Positions 8,347 to 16,854 of a DNA stretch of 64,000 nt are shown here, one piece after another. The stretch is taken from assembly GCF_001571365.1 (NCBI RefSeq), contig NZ_BCTQ01000015.1:62001-126000 (forward strand). Direction: 5' to 3'. Numbering within the stretch: position 1 is the stretch's first letter; the number at the start of each line of letters is the position of its first letter. Source of the stretch: Achromobacter denitrificans NBRC 15125. Lineage in GTDB: Bacteria; Pseudomonadota; Gammaproteobacteria; Burkholderiales; Burkholderiaceae_B. Made by a program: the position numbers and the translations under genes. Below the pieces are notes generated by a model that did no database searches, had not been told where the DNA came from, and was given only the letters and a program-made list of their open reading frames with translations.

Positions 8347-10506
8347 ATGACGACGGCGACGATCCCCTTCCCCGCTCCCGCCCCGTGGCGCCGCTGGCTG
8401 TCCACGGCGGCCTGGGTCCTGGGGCTGGGCGGCATGGCCGCCATTCTGCTGCTGCACATCGAATCGGTGCAGGCGGCGCGCGGCATCCACGGCGGCTTCG
8501 GCTTCCTGTTCCAGCCGTCGGGCTTCCGCATTTCGGAAAGCCTGCTGAACGTCACGCCCGACGATCCCTACTGGATGTCGATCGCCGCCGGCCTGGTCAA
8601 CACGCTGACGGTGGCGCTGGTGGCGATCCCGCTGGCGACCGCGCTGGGCATCGGCCTGGGCCTGCTGGGCCTGTCGTCCCACCCGCTGGCCGCGCGCTGC
8701 GCCGCCCTCGTCATCGCGCCCTTGCGCAACACGCCCGTGCTGCTGCAGCTGTTCGTGTGGTACGGGCTGCTGCTGCGCCTGCCGGACTTGCGGCAGGCGT
8801 GGTCGCCCTTGCCGTCCGTGCTGCTTTCCAACCGCGGCCTCGCCCTGCCGGCCGTGCACGGCTGGCTGCCCTACGCGGCCCTGGGCTTGGCCGCGCTGGC
8901 GCTGGGCTGGCGCGCCCGGCGCCGCTGGGGCAAGCCGGCCCTGTACGGCGCCCTGGCCGTCGCGCTGCTGGGCTGGACCCTGCTGCCGCCGCTGCAGCTG
9001 GACCTGCCGGTCAAGCGCGGCCTCGGCCTGCAAGGCGGCTGGCAACCCAGCATCGAATTCGCGGCCCTGACGCTGGGGCTGGTGGTGTTCCATGCGGCCT
9101 ATATCGCCGACATCGTCCGCGCCGCGGTGCGCGCCGTGCCGGTCGGCCTCGTGGAAGCCGGCCAGGCCCTGGGGCTCGCGCCCCGGCATGTGCTGCGCCT
9201 GGTGATCGCGCCCTACGCGGCGCGAGTGGCGCTGCCGCCCTACGCCAACCAATGCCTGGCCCTGGTGAAGAACAGCACGCTGGCGATCGCCATCGGCTAC
9301 CAGGAGCTGATGGCCGTGATCAATACCGCCATCACCCAGACCGGGCTGGCTCTGGAAGGCATCGCGCTGGCCGTGGCGGTCTATCTGACGCTGGCCCTGG
9401 CCCTGGGCGGCGGCCTGTCGGCCTGGAACGCCCGCCATACCCGGCATGGCCCCGGCGACACGCACGGCGCCCGCCTGGGCGACCGCGCGCAGCCGTTGGC
9501 GGGCGCGGGCGAAACACAGCCCTGGCGCCGGCGGCTGGTGTCCGTCGCGTTCACGGTCGCGCTGGCCGCGGCCGGCTGGGCCCTGCTGGACTGGGCGGTG
9601 GTGCGCGCCGTCTGGCTGGGCGATCCCGCCGCCTGCGCGAACGCCGCGGGCGCATGCTGGGCCGCCGTGGGAGAGAACCTGCCCTTGCTGGTGTTCGGCA
9701 CCATGGCCGAAGCCGACCGCGGCCCCGCGCTGGCCGCCTGCGCGGCGCTGCTGGCCGGCATCGCGCTGGTGCTGGGCGGCAGGCGGCTGGCGGGCGGCAT
9801 CCACGCCGCGCTGCTGGCGGCCCTCTTGATCGTGGTGGTCTGCGCCCTGTCGGGCTGGCCCTGGGGCGGCGCGACCATCGGGCCGCAACGCTGGGGCGGC
9901 CTGCTGGTCACCTTGATCCTGGCCATCGCGGCGTTGGCCGCCGCCGTGCCGCTGGCCTTCGCGCTGGCCCTGCTGCGCCGCTCCGGCAGCCCGGCCGGCT
10001 CGCTGGCCGCGGCCGGCCTGATCGAAGCCGTGCGCGGCGTGCCCCTGGTGACCCAGCTGCTGTTCGCGTCCTTCGTGCTGCCCATGCTGCTGGGCGGCGG
10101 CGTGTCGAAGTTCAGCATGGCGCTGGCCGCGCTGACCCTGCATACCGCCTGCGTGCTCGCGGAAGTGCTGCGCGGCGCGCTGCAGGCCATCCCGCCCGGA
10201 CAGATGATGGCGGCGCGCGCGCTGGGCATGGGCCCGGCCGCCGCCCACGCCTACGTCATCTGGCCGCAGGCGCGCCGCATCGCCGCCCCGGCCGCGCTGG
10301 GCGTGTTCGTGGGCGCGGTGAAGGATACGTCGCTGGTCAGCATCATCGGCGTGTTCGACGTGCTGGGCGCGGCCAAGGCGGTCGTCGCCGGCACCGCCTG
10401 GCGCCCCTACCACGTAGAGGTCTACCTGGCGGTGGCCATGCTGTACTTCGCGGCCAGCCTGGTACTGTCGCGCGCGGCGCGCAGGATGGAGCGGCTGGGC
10501 GCGTAG
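8347..10506 (+). CDS. fused AapQ-AapM-type amino-acid ABC permease
   Basis: One uninterrupted 719-residue ORF containing two complete permease modules. The N-terminal half resembles AapQ, with a conserved opening segment with PSGFRISES near residue 60, an EAA loop EAGQALG-x9-I-A-P near residue 268 and KNSTLAIAIGYQEL. The C-terminal half resembles AapM, with EAVRGVPLVTQLLF, an EAA loop AARALGMG near 620 and KDTSLVSIIGVFD. The halves join through a Gly/Arg/His-rich linker around residues 360-390. In the usual aapJQMP operon Q and M are separate, and an ATPase gene aapP follows. Here the next gene is the convergent ubiT, so the ATPase must be encoded elsewhere. Confidence 0.9.
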   Translation: MTTATIPFPAPAPWRRWLSTAAWVLGLGGMAAILLLHIESVQAARGIHGGFGFLFQPSGFRISESLLNVTPDDPYWMSIAAGLVNTLTVALVAIPLATALGIGLGLLGLSSHPLAARCAALVIAPLRNTPVLLQLFVWYGLLLRLPDLRQAWSPLPSVLLSNRGLALPAVHGWLPYAALGLAALALGWRARRRWGKPALYGALAVALLGWTLLPPLQLDLPVKRGLGLQGGWQPSIEFAALTLGLVVFHAAYIADIVRAAVRAVPVGLVEAGQALGLAPRHVLRLVIAPYAARVALPPYANQCLALVKNSTLAIAIGYQELMAVINTAITQTGLALEGIALAVAVYLTLALALGGGLSAWNARHTRHGPGDTHGARLGDRAQPLAGAGETQPWRRRLVSVAFTVALAAAGWALLDWAVVRAVWLGDPAACANAAGACWAAVGENLPLLVFGTMAEADRGPALAACAALLAGIALVLGGRRLAGGIHAALLAALLIVVVCALSGWPWGGATIGPQRWGGLLVTLILAIAALAAAVPLAFALALLRRSGSPAGSLAAAGLIEAVRGVPLVTQLLFASFVLPMLLGGGVSKFSMALAALTLHTACVLAEVLRGALQAIPPGQMMAARALGMGPAAAHAYVIWPQARRIAAPAALGVFVGAVKDTSLVSIIGVFDVLGAAKAVVAGTAWRPYHVEVYLAVAMLYFAASLVLSRAARRMERLGA

Positions 10507-10534
10507 CCGGGCCGGCGCCCAGGGCCTGCCCGCC

Positions 10535-10966
10535 CTACCCGTCCGCCCGGCTCAGCCGTTGCAGCCAGGCGGGCCGGGGGGCCGCGTCCAGCCAGTTCTT
10601 CACGATCAGGCCCAGTTCGGTATCGCCGGAGATGCGCAGGCGGCGCTGGAAGAACAAGGTGTCGGCGTCCGTCTCCAGGCGCATCAGCGCCAGCAGGTCG
10701 GCGAACTTGGCGCCCAGCTCCAGCTCCGCCGGCGCGCCGTCCCAGACCGTGCGGAACGCGCCCTGCCTGAGGGTGAAGCAATTGCGCAATCCCAGGTCCT
10801 CGACGGTGATGGCGAAACTTCGGCCTTCCAGTTCCTCCGGCGGCGACAACCACTTCAAGCGCCGGGCCAGCTCCAGCCCGGCGACGAAATGCAGCGACAC
10901 CAGCGGCGTGGGCAGGCGCCGGCCGATACGGGCGAGCACCGAAGGCAGGACGATGGCCGCGCTCAT
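10535..10966 (-). CDS. ubiT: O2-independent ubiquinone biosynthesis accessory factor UbiT (SCP2 domain)
   Basis: A 143-residue single-domain SCP2 lipid-binding protein, matching the size of UbiT (YhbT). The domain contains the segment [19 protein letters not shown] and the later [19 protein letters not shown]-type strand pattern followed by [15 protein letters not shown]. UbiT is thought to bind lipid intermediates for the UbiUV hydroxylases. The start is placed at MSAAIV because that ATG overlaps the ubiV stop as ATGA (10963-10966). It is the last gene of ubiUVT, directly downstream of the nitrate respiration block, consistent with quinone synthesis without oxygen. Confidence 0.92.
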   Translation of the reverse strand: MSAAIVLPSVLARIGRRLPTPLVSLHFVAGLELARRLKWLSPPEELEGRSFAITVEDLGLRNCFTLRQGAFRTVWDGAPAELELGAKFADLLALMRLETDADTLFFQRRLRISGDTELGLIVKNWLDAAPRPAWLQRLSRADG

Positions 10967-11856
10967 GCCGCTTCCTCCTTCAGGTCGATGCCGGGCCGGC
11001 CGTAGAAGTAGCCATTGCAGCGGGAGATCCCCGCGGGCGGCGCCACCGCCGCGGGCTTGCCGCCGCGGCGCGTGGCGTCGAGCGCGGCAATCGCCTCCAG
11101 CGTGCCCGTCGACTGCGGGCTGACGCGCAGGACCTCCGCGCCCAGCGCCGCCAGTTCGGGCGCCTGCGACAGCAGGTCCAGACAGGCCGCCGACTGCACC
11201 TGTATGCCGTTGATGGCGAGGAAGTCGCGCGATTCGCGGGTGCGCATGTCCAGGCCGTCGGGATGCTCGATGCAGCGGAATCCGCATTCGTCCTTCTTCA
11301 GGCGGAAATGCCGCGCCGTGAAACAGCGGGCGGAGAAAGCCAGCGCCATGCGGCCCCAGACCATCACTTCCGCCTCCAGGCCCACCGGCCGTTCCTGCAA
11401 CAGGCGCGCCAGCGTGTTGGCGTCCATCTCCAGCGGCGCGACGAAGCGCGTGGCGCCGCGGCGGGCCAGCCATTCCAGCGTGCCCCCGTGATAGGCGTTC
11501 ATGTGCGGGCCCGCGACGAAGGGTCGGCCCGCCAGATGGCGCATCGCGCCCACCTCGCCGGCCTCGACCTGGAAGTCGTCCTGCTCGCACAGTTTCTTCA
11601 GGGCGCTGGCCTCGGCGCCGGTCTCGATCAGCGTGCGGCCCGACAACACCACCGTCTTGCCGGCGGCGCGGAGATCGCGCGCCAGCGCCAACCAGTCGTC
11701 GGCGCGCAGTTCGTGCCGGCGGCTGCAGACGGTCTCGCCCACGTACAGGATGTCGGCGGGGCTGTCGGCCAGCTCCGCGTAGAACGCCAGGGTGTCGCGG
11801 CGCGGCCAGTAGTACAGCAAGGGGCCGACTGAAATCTGGTATGCGTTGGGCTTCAT
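10963..11856 (-). CDS. ubiV: U32-family O2-independent ubiquinone hydroxylase subunit UbiV
   Basis: About 297 residues of the U32 peptidase-like family, with motifs specific to Ubi[15 protein letters not shown] near the start and [11 protein letters not shown]. The later [21 protein letters not shown] supplies further cysteines. Together with the early Cys these give the four-Cys set that ligates a [4Fe-4S] cluster in E. coli UbiV. With UbiU it performs anaerobic ring hydroxylation in ubiquinone synthesis. ATG 11856 gives an ATGA overlap with the ubiU stop; ATG 11862 (MEMKPN) is an equally in-frame alternative. Confidence 0.93.
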   Translation of the reverse strand: MKPNAYQISVGPLLYYWPRRDTLAFYAELADSPADILYVGETVCSRRHELRADDWLALARDLRAAGKTVVLSGRTLIETGAEASALKKLCEQDDFQVEAGEVGAMRHLAGRPFVAGPHMNAYHGGTLEWLARRGATRFVAPLEMDANTLARLLQERPVGLEAEVMVWGRMALAFSARCFTARHFRLKKDECGFRCIEHPDGLDMRTRESRDFLAINGIQVQSAACLDLLSQAPELAALGAEVLRVSPQSTGTLEAIAALDATRRGGKPAAVAPPAGISRCNGYFYGRPGIDLKEEAA

Positions 11857-12869
11857 TTCCATGGACGCTCGAATGCGCCTTGCGTGACTTGGGAACCCTC
11901 GGCATGGCGCGCCAGCATGGCGTTCCATTCGGGGCGCGGGGAAAAGCGCGCGGCATCGGCATGCACGCTGTCGAGCGCGGCGCGCAGCGTCGCCACCACC
12001 TGGGTCACGTAGGCGGGGCTGCGCTGGCGGCCTTCGATCTTGATCGCGGACACGCCCATCTCCGCCAGGCGCGGCAACAGGCCGATGGCGTTCAGGCTGG
12101 TGGGTTCCTCCAAGGCGTGGTCGGATTGCCCATCCACGTCGAAACGCCCTTTGCACAGGGTCGGGTAGGCGGCGGGTTCGCCGGGTTCGTAGCGGTCGAT
12201 CAGGATGCCGTTCAGGCGCGCGTCCATGCGGCCGTTCGTCTCTTCCCAGCGCACCGCGTGCGCGGGCGAACAGACGCCTTTGTTGTTGGGGGAATCGCCG
12301 GTGGCGTAGGACGACAACAGGCAACGGCCCTCGGCCATGACGCACAGGCTGCCGAAGCCGAACACCTCCACCTCGACGCTGACGTTGGCGCAAATGCGGG
12401 CGATCTCGGCCAGGGTCAGCACGCGCGGCAGCACCACCCGGCGGATGCCGAACTGCTCTTTCATGAGTTCGATGGCGTCGGCGTGGGTGGCCGAGCCCTG
12501 CACCGACAGATGCAGGCGCAGGTCCGGATAGCGGTCGCTGGCATAGGCCAGCAGGCCCGGGTCGGCCATGATGACCGCGTCGGCGCCCAGCCCGTGGGCC
12601 GCGTCCACGGCGGCGCGCCATTCCTGCGCGCGGCCCGCCTGCACGAAGGTGTTGATGGCGAACAGCACCTGGCGCTTGCGGCTGTGCGCCAGTTCGACGC
12701 CGGCGCGGATATCGGCTTCGGTGAAATTGAGCCCGGCGAAATTGCGGGCGTTGGTGGCGTTCTTCAGGCCGAGATACACCGTGTCGGCGCCCGCTTCGAT
12801 CGCCGCCTTCAAGGCAGCCAGGCTGCCGGCGGGAGCCACGAGCTCCAGGGGAGAGGTTCGAGTTTCCAT
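11853..12869 (-). CDS. ubiU: U32-family O2-independent ubiquinone hydroxylase subunit UbiU
   Basis: A 338-residue protein colinear with E. coli Ubi[48 protein letters not shown], then NNKGVCSP and YPTLCKGRF. The four cysteines in these segments match the [4Fe-4S] ligands. It forms the UbiUV hydroxylase used when oxygen is absent. The N-terminus is about seven residues longer than the E. coli protein, with a methionine only at 12869. No ribosome site precedes that ATG, while a promoter-like -10 sits just 7 bases upstream, so the mRNA may be leaderless. Confidence 0.93.
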   Translation of the reverse strand: METRTSPLELVAPAGSLAALKAAIEAGADTVYLGLKNATNARNFAGLNFTEADIRAGVELAHSRKRQVLFAINTFVQAGRAQEWRAAVDAAHGLGADAVIMADPGLLAYASDRYPDLRLHLSVQGSATHADAIELMKEQFGIRRVVLPRVLTLAEIARICANVSVEVEVFGFGSLCVMAEGRCLLSSYATGDSPNNKGVCSPAHAVRWEETNGRMDARLNGILIDRYEPGEPAAYPTLCKGRFDVDGQSDHALEEPTSLNAIGLLPRLAEMGVSAIKIEGRQRSPAYVTQVVATLRAALDSVHADAARFSPRPEWNAMLARHAEGSQVTQGAFERPWK

Positions 12870-12876
12870 GACGGCC

Positions 12877-12918
12877 AGTCTAGGGGCCGGCCGCCCCGCG
12901 GGCCTTGTCGAAGATCAA
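12877..12918 (-). promoter_or_regulatory. FNR/ANR-type class II promoter of ubiUVT
   Basis: On the minus strand, TTGAT-CTTC-GACAA (12918-12905) matches the FNR consensus TTGAT-N4-ATCAA at 8 of 10 positions, with a perfect left half. After exactly 22 bp comes TAGACT (12882-12877), a plausible -10. That is class II geometry: box centre 41.5 bp before a start site at about 12870. The predicted start therefore falls on, or one base before, the ubiU ATG. Confidence 0.6.
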
Positions 12919-12978
12919 ACGGCGCGCGGCGCCGGCGGCGGGCGTATCGCGGCGGCGCCGCGACGCCGCCGTCGCCCG

Positions 12979-13641
12979 CTATTCTTCCGTGTACAGGCCG
13001 TGCTCCACGGCATAGACCGCGACCTGCACGCGGCTGGTCAGGTTGAGTTTCTTCAGCACGTTCTGCACGTGGATCTTGACCGTGCTTTCGCTCACGTCGA
13101 GCTCGCGGGCGATGACCTTGTTGCTGGCGCCGCGGGCCAGCCATTGCACGATCTGCCGTTCGCGCGCGGTGAGTCGGTTGCGGTCGCCGCCGCCGGCCGG
13201 CTGCGAGCCCGGGCCGCCCTGGCCGCGGAACTGCTCCACCAGCTTGGCCGTCATGCTCTCCGCGATCACCGGCTCGCCGCCGGCGGCGCGGCGGATGGCG
13301 GAAGTGAGCGCATCCGCGTCGATGTTCTTCACCAGGTAGCCGCGGGCCCCGTCGCGCAGCGCCTGGCCCAGCTCGTCCGCCTCTTCCGACACCGTCAGGA
13401 TGATGACGGCGCAGGAAGGCAGGTCTTGGGTCAGCAGTTGCAGCGTCTCCAGCCCCGAGAGCCCCGGCAGGTTGAGGTCCAGCAGGACCACGTCGGGCTT
13501 GAGCTCCTTCGCGCGTTTCAGGCCCTCCACGCCGTCGCCGGCCTCGGCCACGACTTCGAAATCGGGCTGGCGCTGCAGCAGCAGCCGCACGCCGGAGCGG
13601 AACAGGGTGTGGTCGTCGACAAGCAGGATACGGATGGGCAT
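12979..13641 (-). CDS. narL: nitrate/nitrite response regulator NarL
   Basis: A 220-residue NarL/FixJ-type regulator. The receiver domain carries the acidic pair in LLVDDH and the phospho-acceptor Asp in VVLLDLNLPGLSG near residue 55. A Gly/Pro-rich linker is followed by a LuxR-type helix-turn-helix (LTARERQIVQWLARG, STVKIHVQNVLKKL). It lies 13 bp downstream of its partner sensor narX and next to the nar genes. It should therefore activate nitrate reductase and transport genes when nitrate is sensed. Candidate targets include the regions upstream of narK1 and narG. Confidence 0.93.
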   Translation of the reverse strand: MPIRILLVDDHTLFRSGVRLLLQRQPDFEVVAEAGDGVEGLKRAKELKPDVVLLDLNLPGLSGLETLQLLTQDLPSCAVIILTVSEEADELGQALRDGARGYLVKNIDADALTSAIRRAAGGEPVIAESMTAKLVEQFRGQGGPGSQPAGGGDRNRLTARERQIVQWLARGASNKVIARELDVSESTVKIHVQNVLKKLNLTSRVQVAVYAVEHGLYTEE

Positions 13642-13654
13642 GGTCTGGGAGGTC

Positions 13655-15592
13655 TCAAGCGGCCTGGCGTTCGCTGCCGGGCAGGGTCAGCGAAACGCGC
13701 GTGCCGGCGCCGGGCTGCGATTCCAGTTTTATCACGGCGCGCATCCGGGCGGCCCGTTCCCGCATGATGTGCAGGCCGACGTGGGACTCGCCGCGCTCGG
13801 CGACCTCGGCCGGATCGTAGCCCTGGCCGTTGTCCTTCACCGTCAGGCTGAAATCGCGGTCGTTGTCGACCGATACCTCGACGCGGTCTGCCTCCGAGTG
13901 CTTGCGCACGTTCGACAGCGCTTCCTGCAGAATGAAAAGCACCTGCAGCTGCTGCTCCGGCGGCAAGGGCGCGCCCTGCCCCTGGCCGAAGCGCAGCACG
14001 GTTTCCACGCCGGTCTGGCGGCGGAAGCGCTCCACCGTGTCCTCGATGGCGGCCTGCAGGTCGCCCTGCGACAGCTTGGTGCGGAAATTGGTGAGCAGCT
14101 CCCGCACGTCCTGGTAGCTTTCGTCCACGCCCGCGCGCAAGAGCGGCAGGATCTCCTCGATCTCCTCCGCATCGCCGCGCTGCACGGCCGCGTCCAGCAT
14201 CTGCAATTGCAGGTTCAGGAAATTCAACCCTTGCGCCAGGCTGTCGTGCAGGCCCTGGGCCACCAGCCCGCGCTCCTGCACCACGGCCAGCTGGCGCGCC
14301 TGCGCGCCCAGGCGGCGGTTGTCCAGCGCCACGCCCAGGTGCCGCCCCAGCGTTTCGAGCAACTGGGACTCCGCCGGCGTCAGCCGGCGCTGCTGGCGGA
14401 AATGCAGCGAATAGGAACCCAGCACCTCGTCGCGCGTGACGATGCGGAACACGGCCACGCTGGCGAAGCCGTCCCGCTGGCAGTTCAGGTCCATGGAGGG
14501 CGGCGACTGGCGGAAGTCCTGGATGACGATGACGCCCTCCTGCCGGGTGGCGACCCCGCAATAGCAGTCCTCCACCTTCATGCAATGCTCGGATTCCACC
14601 AACTGTTCGGACAGGCCCACCGACACCATCAGGTTCAGTTTCTCGTTGGTGGGATCCAGCGCCCGGATGCTGCCGCCCTCGGCATCGAACTGCAGCATCA
14701 CGCGGCGCAGGAAGCCGTCGCACAGGGCCTCGATCTCGTTGGGCTGGTTCAGGAACGCCGCCATGTCGTAGAGCGCGCCGATGTCGCGGTTCTGCGCCGC
14801 GAGCTGGGCGGTCTTTTCTTCTACCCGGCGCTCCAGGCCGGTGTACAGGTCCTGCAGCTCGTCGGCCATGCGGTTGTAGCCGCGGGCCAGCACGCCGAAC
14901 TCGTCCTGGCTTTCCACGGGCAGGCGGGTGCTGAATTCGCGGGCGGCCATGCGCTGCAGGCCGTCGCGCAGGCGCAGCACCGGGGAAATGATCCACAGGT
15001 ACAGCAGGTAGATCATGGCCAGCGTGCCGGCGCTGGCGATGGCCGCCAGCACGCCCTGCGACAGGCGCAGGGAGGTGGTCTTGCCCGCGTTGTCCTGCTC
15101 GATCATCCGGACCAGGGTATCGGCCCGGGACACGAACTCCGGCAGCGTCTCCAGGTAGGTCGCGGCATCCGGCTGCCCGAGCGCGCGCAGCGCCGCCGGC
15201 TTCATGATGTCCTGCCAGTATCCGGCCACGTCGTGCCACTGGACGCGGATGGCCTCGTCGTTGGGGATGAAGAGCGGCCGGGCCGGATTGCCGCGCGCCA
15301 GGCGCGCGATCGTGTCGTCCATGACCTGGATCTGCTCCTGGGTGCGGAACTCGCGCCCGGCCTGGGGCCGCATCAGTTCCACCGCGACGCGGTTGGCGCG
15401 CATGCGCAGGCTGCCGGTGTCATTGATGGCCGCGCCCGCGCCCTCCAGCTGCCAGGACAGCCACAGCGTCCAGCTGACCATGGCCAGCACCACCACCAGC
15501 GCCAGCAGCGAACTGGCGATGATGCGCGTGGACAGGCGGTGCCGGGGCGATGGCAGGCCGTCGGATTCGACGATGGGATCGGTGGACGTCAT
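13655..15592 (-). CDS. narX: nitrate/nitrite sensor histidine kinase NarX
   Basis: A 645-residue membrane kinase. A first membrane segment at about residues 24-46 is followed by a periplasmic domain. That domain has a P-box-like ligand motif (INDTGSLRMRANR) just after the membrane. A second membrane segment comes before a HAMP domain near residue 220, then a GAF-like region with the NarX cysteine group (C-x6-C-x-C-G). The HisKA_3 motif GLHDSLAQGLNFL and an ATPase domain (DNGQGYDPAE, HVGLHIMRERA) complete it. The ATG at 15592 is preferred over an upstream extension that has no family support. It phosphorylates NarL. Confidence 0.93.
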   Translation of the reverse strand: MTSTDPIVESDGLPSPRHRLSTRIIASSLLALVVVLAMVSWTLWLSWQLEGAGAAINDTGSLRMRANRVAVELMRPQAGREFRTQEQIQVMDDTIARLARGNPARPLFIPNDEAIRVQWHDVAGYWQDIMKPAALRALGQPDAATYLETLPEFVSRADTLVRMIEQDNAGKTTSLRLSQGVLAAIASAGTLAMIYLLYLWIISPVLRLRDGLQRMAAREFSTRLPVESQDEFGVLARGYNRMADELQDLYTGLERRVEEKTAQLAAQNRDIGALYDMAAFLNQPNEIEALCDGFLRRVMLQFDAEGGSIRALDPTNEKLNLMVSVGLSEQLVESEHCMKVEDCYCGVATRQEGVIVIQDFRQSPPSMDLNCQRDGFASVAVFRIVTRDEVLGSYSLHFRQQRRLTPAESQLLETLGRHLGVALDNRRLGAQARQLAVVQERGLVAQGLHDSLAQGLNFLNLQLQMLDAAVQRGDAEEIEEILPLLRAGVDESYQDVRELLTNFRTKLSQGDLQAAIEDTVERFRRQTGVETVLRFGQGQGAPLPPEQQLQVLFILQEALSNVRKHSEADRVEVSVDNDRDFSLTVKDNGQGYDPAEVAERGESHVGLHIMRERAARMRAVIKLESQPGAGTRVSLTLPGSERQAA

Positions 15593-15690
15593 GGCGGTGG
15601 AGCGGGTCGGGGTCCCCGGGAGGGATCGGCTACCAGTGTAGCCTCCCGCTCCGGCCCTCGCCCGCCACGGCTCGTGCGCGACGCTGTCGT

Positions 15691-16188
15691 TCAATCCAGG
15701 TCCAGGGCGCGGCAAATGAACGCCGCGACCCGCGCCGGCTCGTTCAGGGGCAGGCAGGGCAATGCGGTCTCCAGCGGCGCGTCGGTCGCCACCGCCAGGA
15801 AGGTGGCGTCCTCGGCGTGCAGCGGCGGCTTGCCCGCGGCGGGCCGGTAGACCTCGATGCGGGGGATCGCCGCCTGCTTGAACCCCTCGACCAGCACCAG
15901 GTCGGCGGGCGCCAGGCGGGCGAGCTGCTCGTCCAGCGTGGGTTCGGGCGCGTCCCGCAGTTCGTGGACGATGGCGTAGCGAAACGGCGACGCCACCATG
16001 ACCTCCTGCGCGCCGGCCGCGCGAAAGCGCGCGCTGTCCTTGCCCGGCGGCTCCATCTGGAAGTCGTGATGGCTGTGCTTGATGACGTTGACCCGCAAGC
16101 CGCGCGCGGCCAGCAGGGGCAGCATCGCCTCGATGAGGGTGGTCTTGCCGCTGCCGGAACGGCCGGCGATACCGAAGGCTGGGGTCAT
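15691..16188 (-). CDS. mobB: molybdopterin-guanine dinucleotide biosynthesis adaptor protein MobB
   Basis: A 165-residue GTP-binding protein with the P-loop [10 protein letters not shown] at the N-terminus, the segment [11 protein letters not shown], and DLVLVEGFK. These are all hallmark positions of MobB, at a typical length. It assists insertion of the guanine dinucleotide form of the molybdenum cofactor, which nitrate reductase NarG needs. The start is set by the ATGA overlap with the carbonic anhydrase stop (16185-16188). No mobA is present in the window. Confidence 0.92.
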   Translation of the reverse strand: MTPAFGIAGRSGSGKTTLIEAMLPLLAARGLRVNVIKHSHHDFQMEPPGKDSARFRAAGAQEVMVASPFRYAIVHELRDAPEPTLDEQLARLAPADLVLVEGFKQAAIPRIEVYRPAAGKPPLHAEDATFLAVATDAPLETALPCLPLNEPARVAAFICRALDLD

Positions 16189-16853
16189 GCGAGCTCCGTG
16201 AACAAAGGGCATACGATGGGCAGGAACGCGTCCGCCCGCGCCGAGTATGCCAGCAAAGCGCCCGCCACCAGGTCGAAATACCAGCCGTGCAGCGTCAGGC
16301 GCCCCGCCTGGACCGCCCGCCTGACGAAGGCCAGGTCTTCCAGGTTGCGCAGCGAGATCAGGATGGAGGCCTGCTCGCAGGCGCGCCGGCGCTCCGCGGC
16401 CGTGGCCGCGGGCATCTGCTGCAGCACCCGCTGGCGCGCCGGTTCGGCGATGTCCATCCAGCGCCCCAGGTAGTCGGGCTCGCCGTCCCCGCCGCCCTGC
16501 CGCGAGCCGCGGTCCATCAGCGAACGGATGCCGCCGCAGTGCGCGTGGCCCAGCACGATGATGCGGCTGACCTGCAATTGCTCCACCGCGAACTGTATCG
16601 CGGCCAGCACGCCCTGGAGGCCCCGGTCGGTGTTGGACGGCGGCACCAGGTTGGCCACGTTGCGCACGGTGAAGATGTCGCCCGGGTCGCAGCCCAGCAG
16701 CATGGCCGGATCCACCCGGGAATCGCAGCACCCGATCAGCAGGGTGCTGGGATGCTGGCCCTCGCGCAGGCTGCGGTAGAGCGACGGCGCGTCCTCGTAA
16801 TATTGCTGCTGGAAACGCTGGAAGCCGTCGACGAGGCGTTCGATGTCGCGCAT
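16185..16853 (-). CDS. beta-carbonic anhydrase inside the nar/Mo-cofactor operon
   Basis: A 222-residue beta-class carbonic anhydrase. The zinc ligands are visible as C-x-D-S-R ([11 protein letters not shown]) near residue 43 and H-x-x-C (LGHAHCGGI) near residue 103, plus NVANLVPP. It interconverts CO2 and bicarbonate in the cytosol. It is locked between moaA (1 bp away) and mobB (ATGA overlap), so it must be co-expressed with nitrate respiration genes. That is an unusual place for this enzyme. A role in bicarbonate supply or pH balance during anaerobic growth is inference. Confidence 0.93.
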   Translation of the reverse strand: MRDIERLVDGFQRFQQQYYEDAPSLYRSLREGQHPSTLLIGCCDSRVDPAMLLGCDPGDIFTVRNVANLVPPSNTDRGLQGVLAAIQFAVEQLQVSRIIVLGHAHCGGIRSLMDRGSRQGGGDGEPDYLGRWMDIAEPARQRVLQQMPAATAAERRRACEQASILISLRNLEDLAFVRRAVQAGRLTLHGWYFDLVAGALLAYSARADAFLPIVCPLFTELA

Positions 16854-16854
16854 G

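Noticed and set aside
8215-10413. 732-codon minus-strand ORF opposite the fused permease
   Set aside because: The composition is typical of a shadow frame (Gln/Arg/Gly/His runs), and the plus-strand frame has two clear permease modules.
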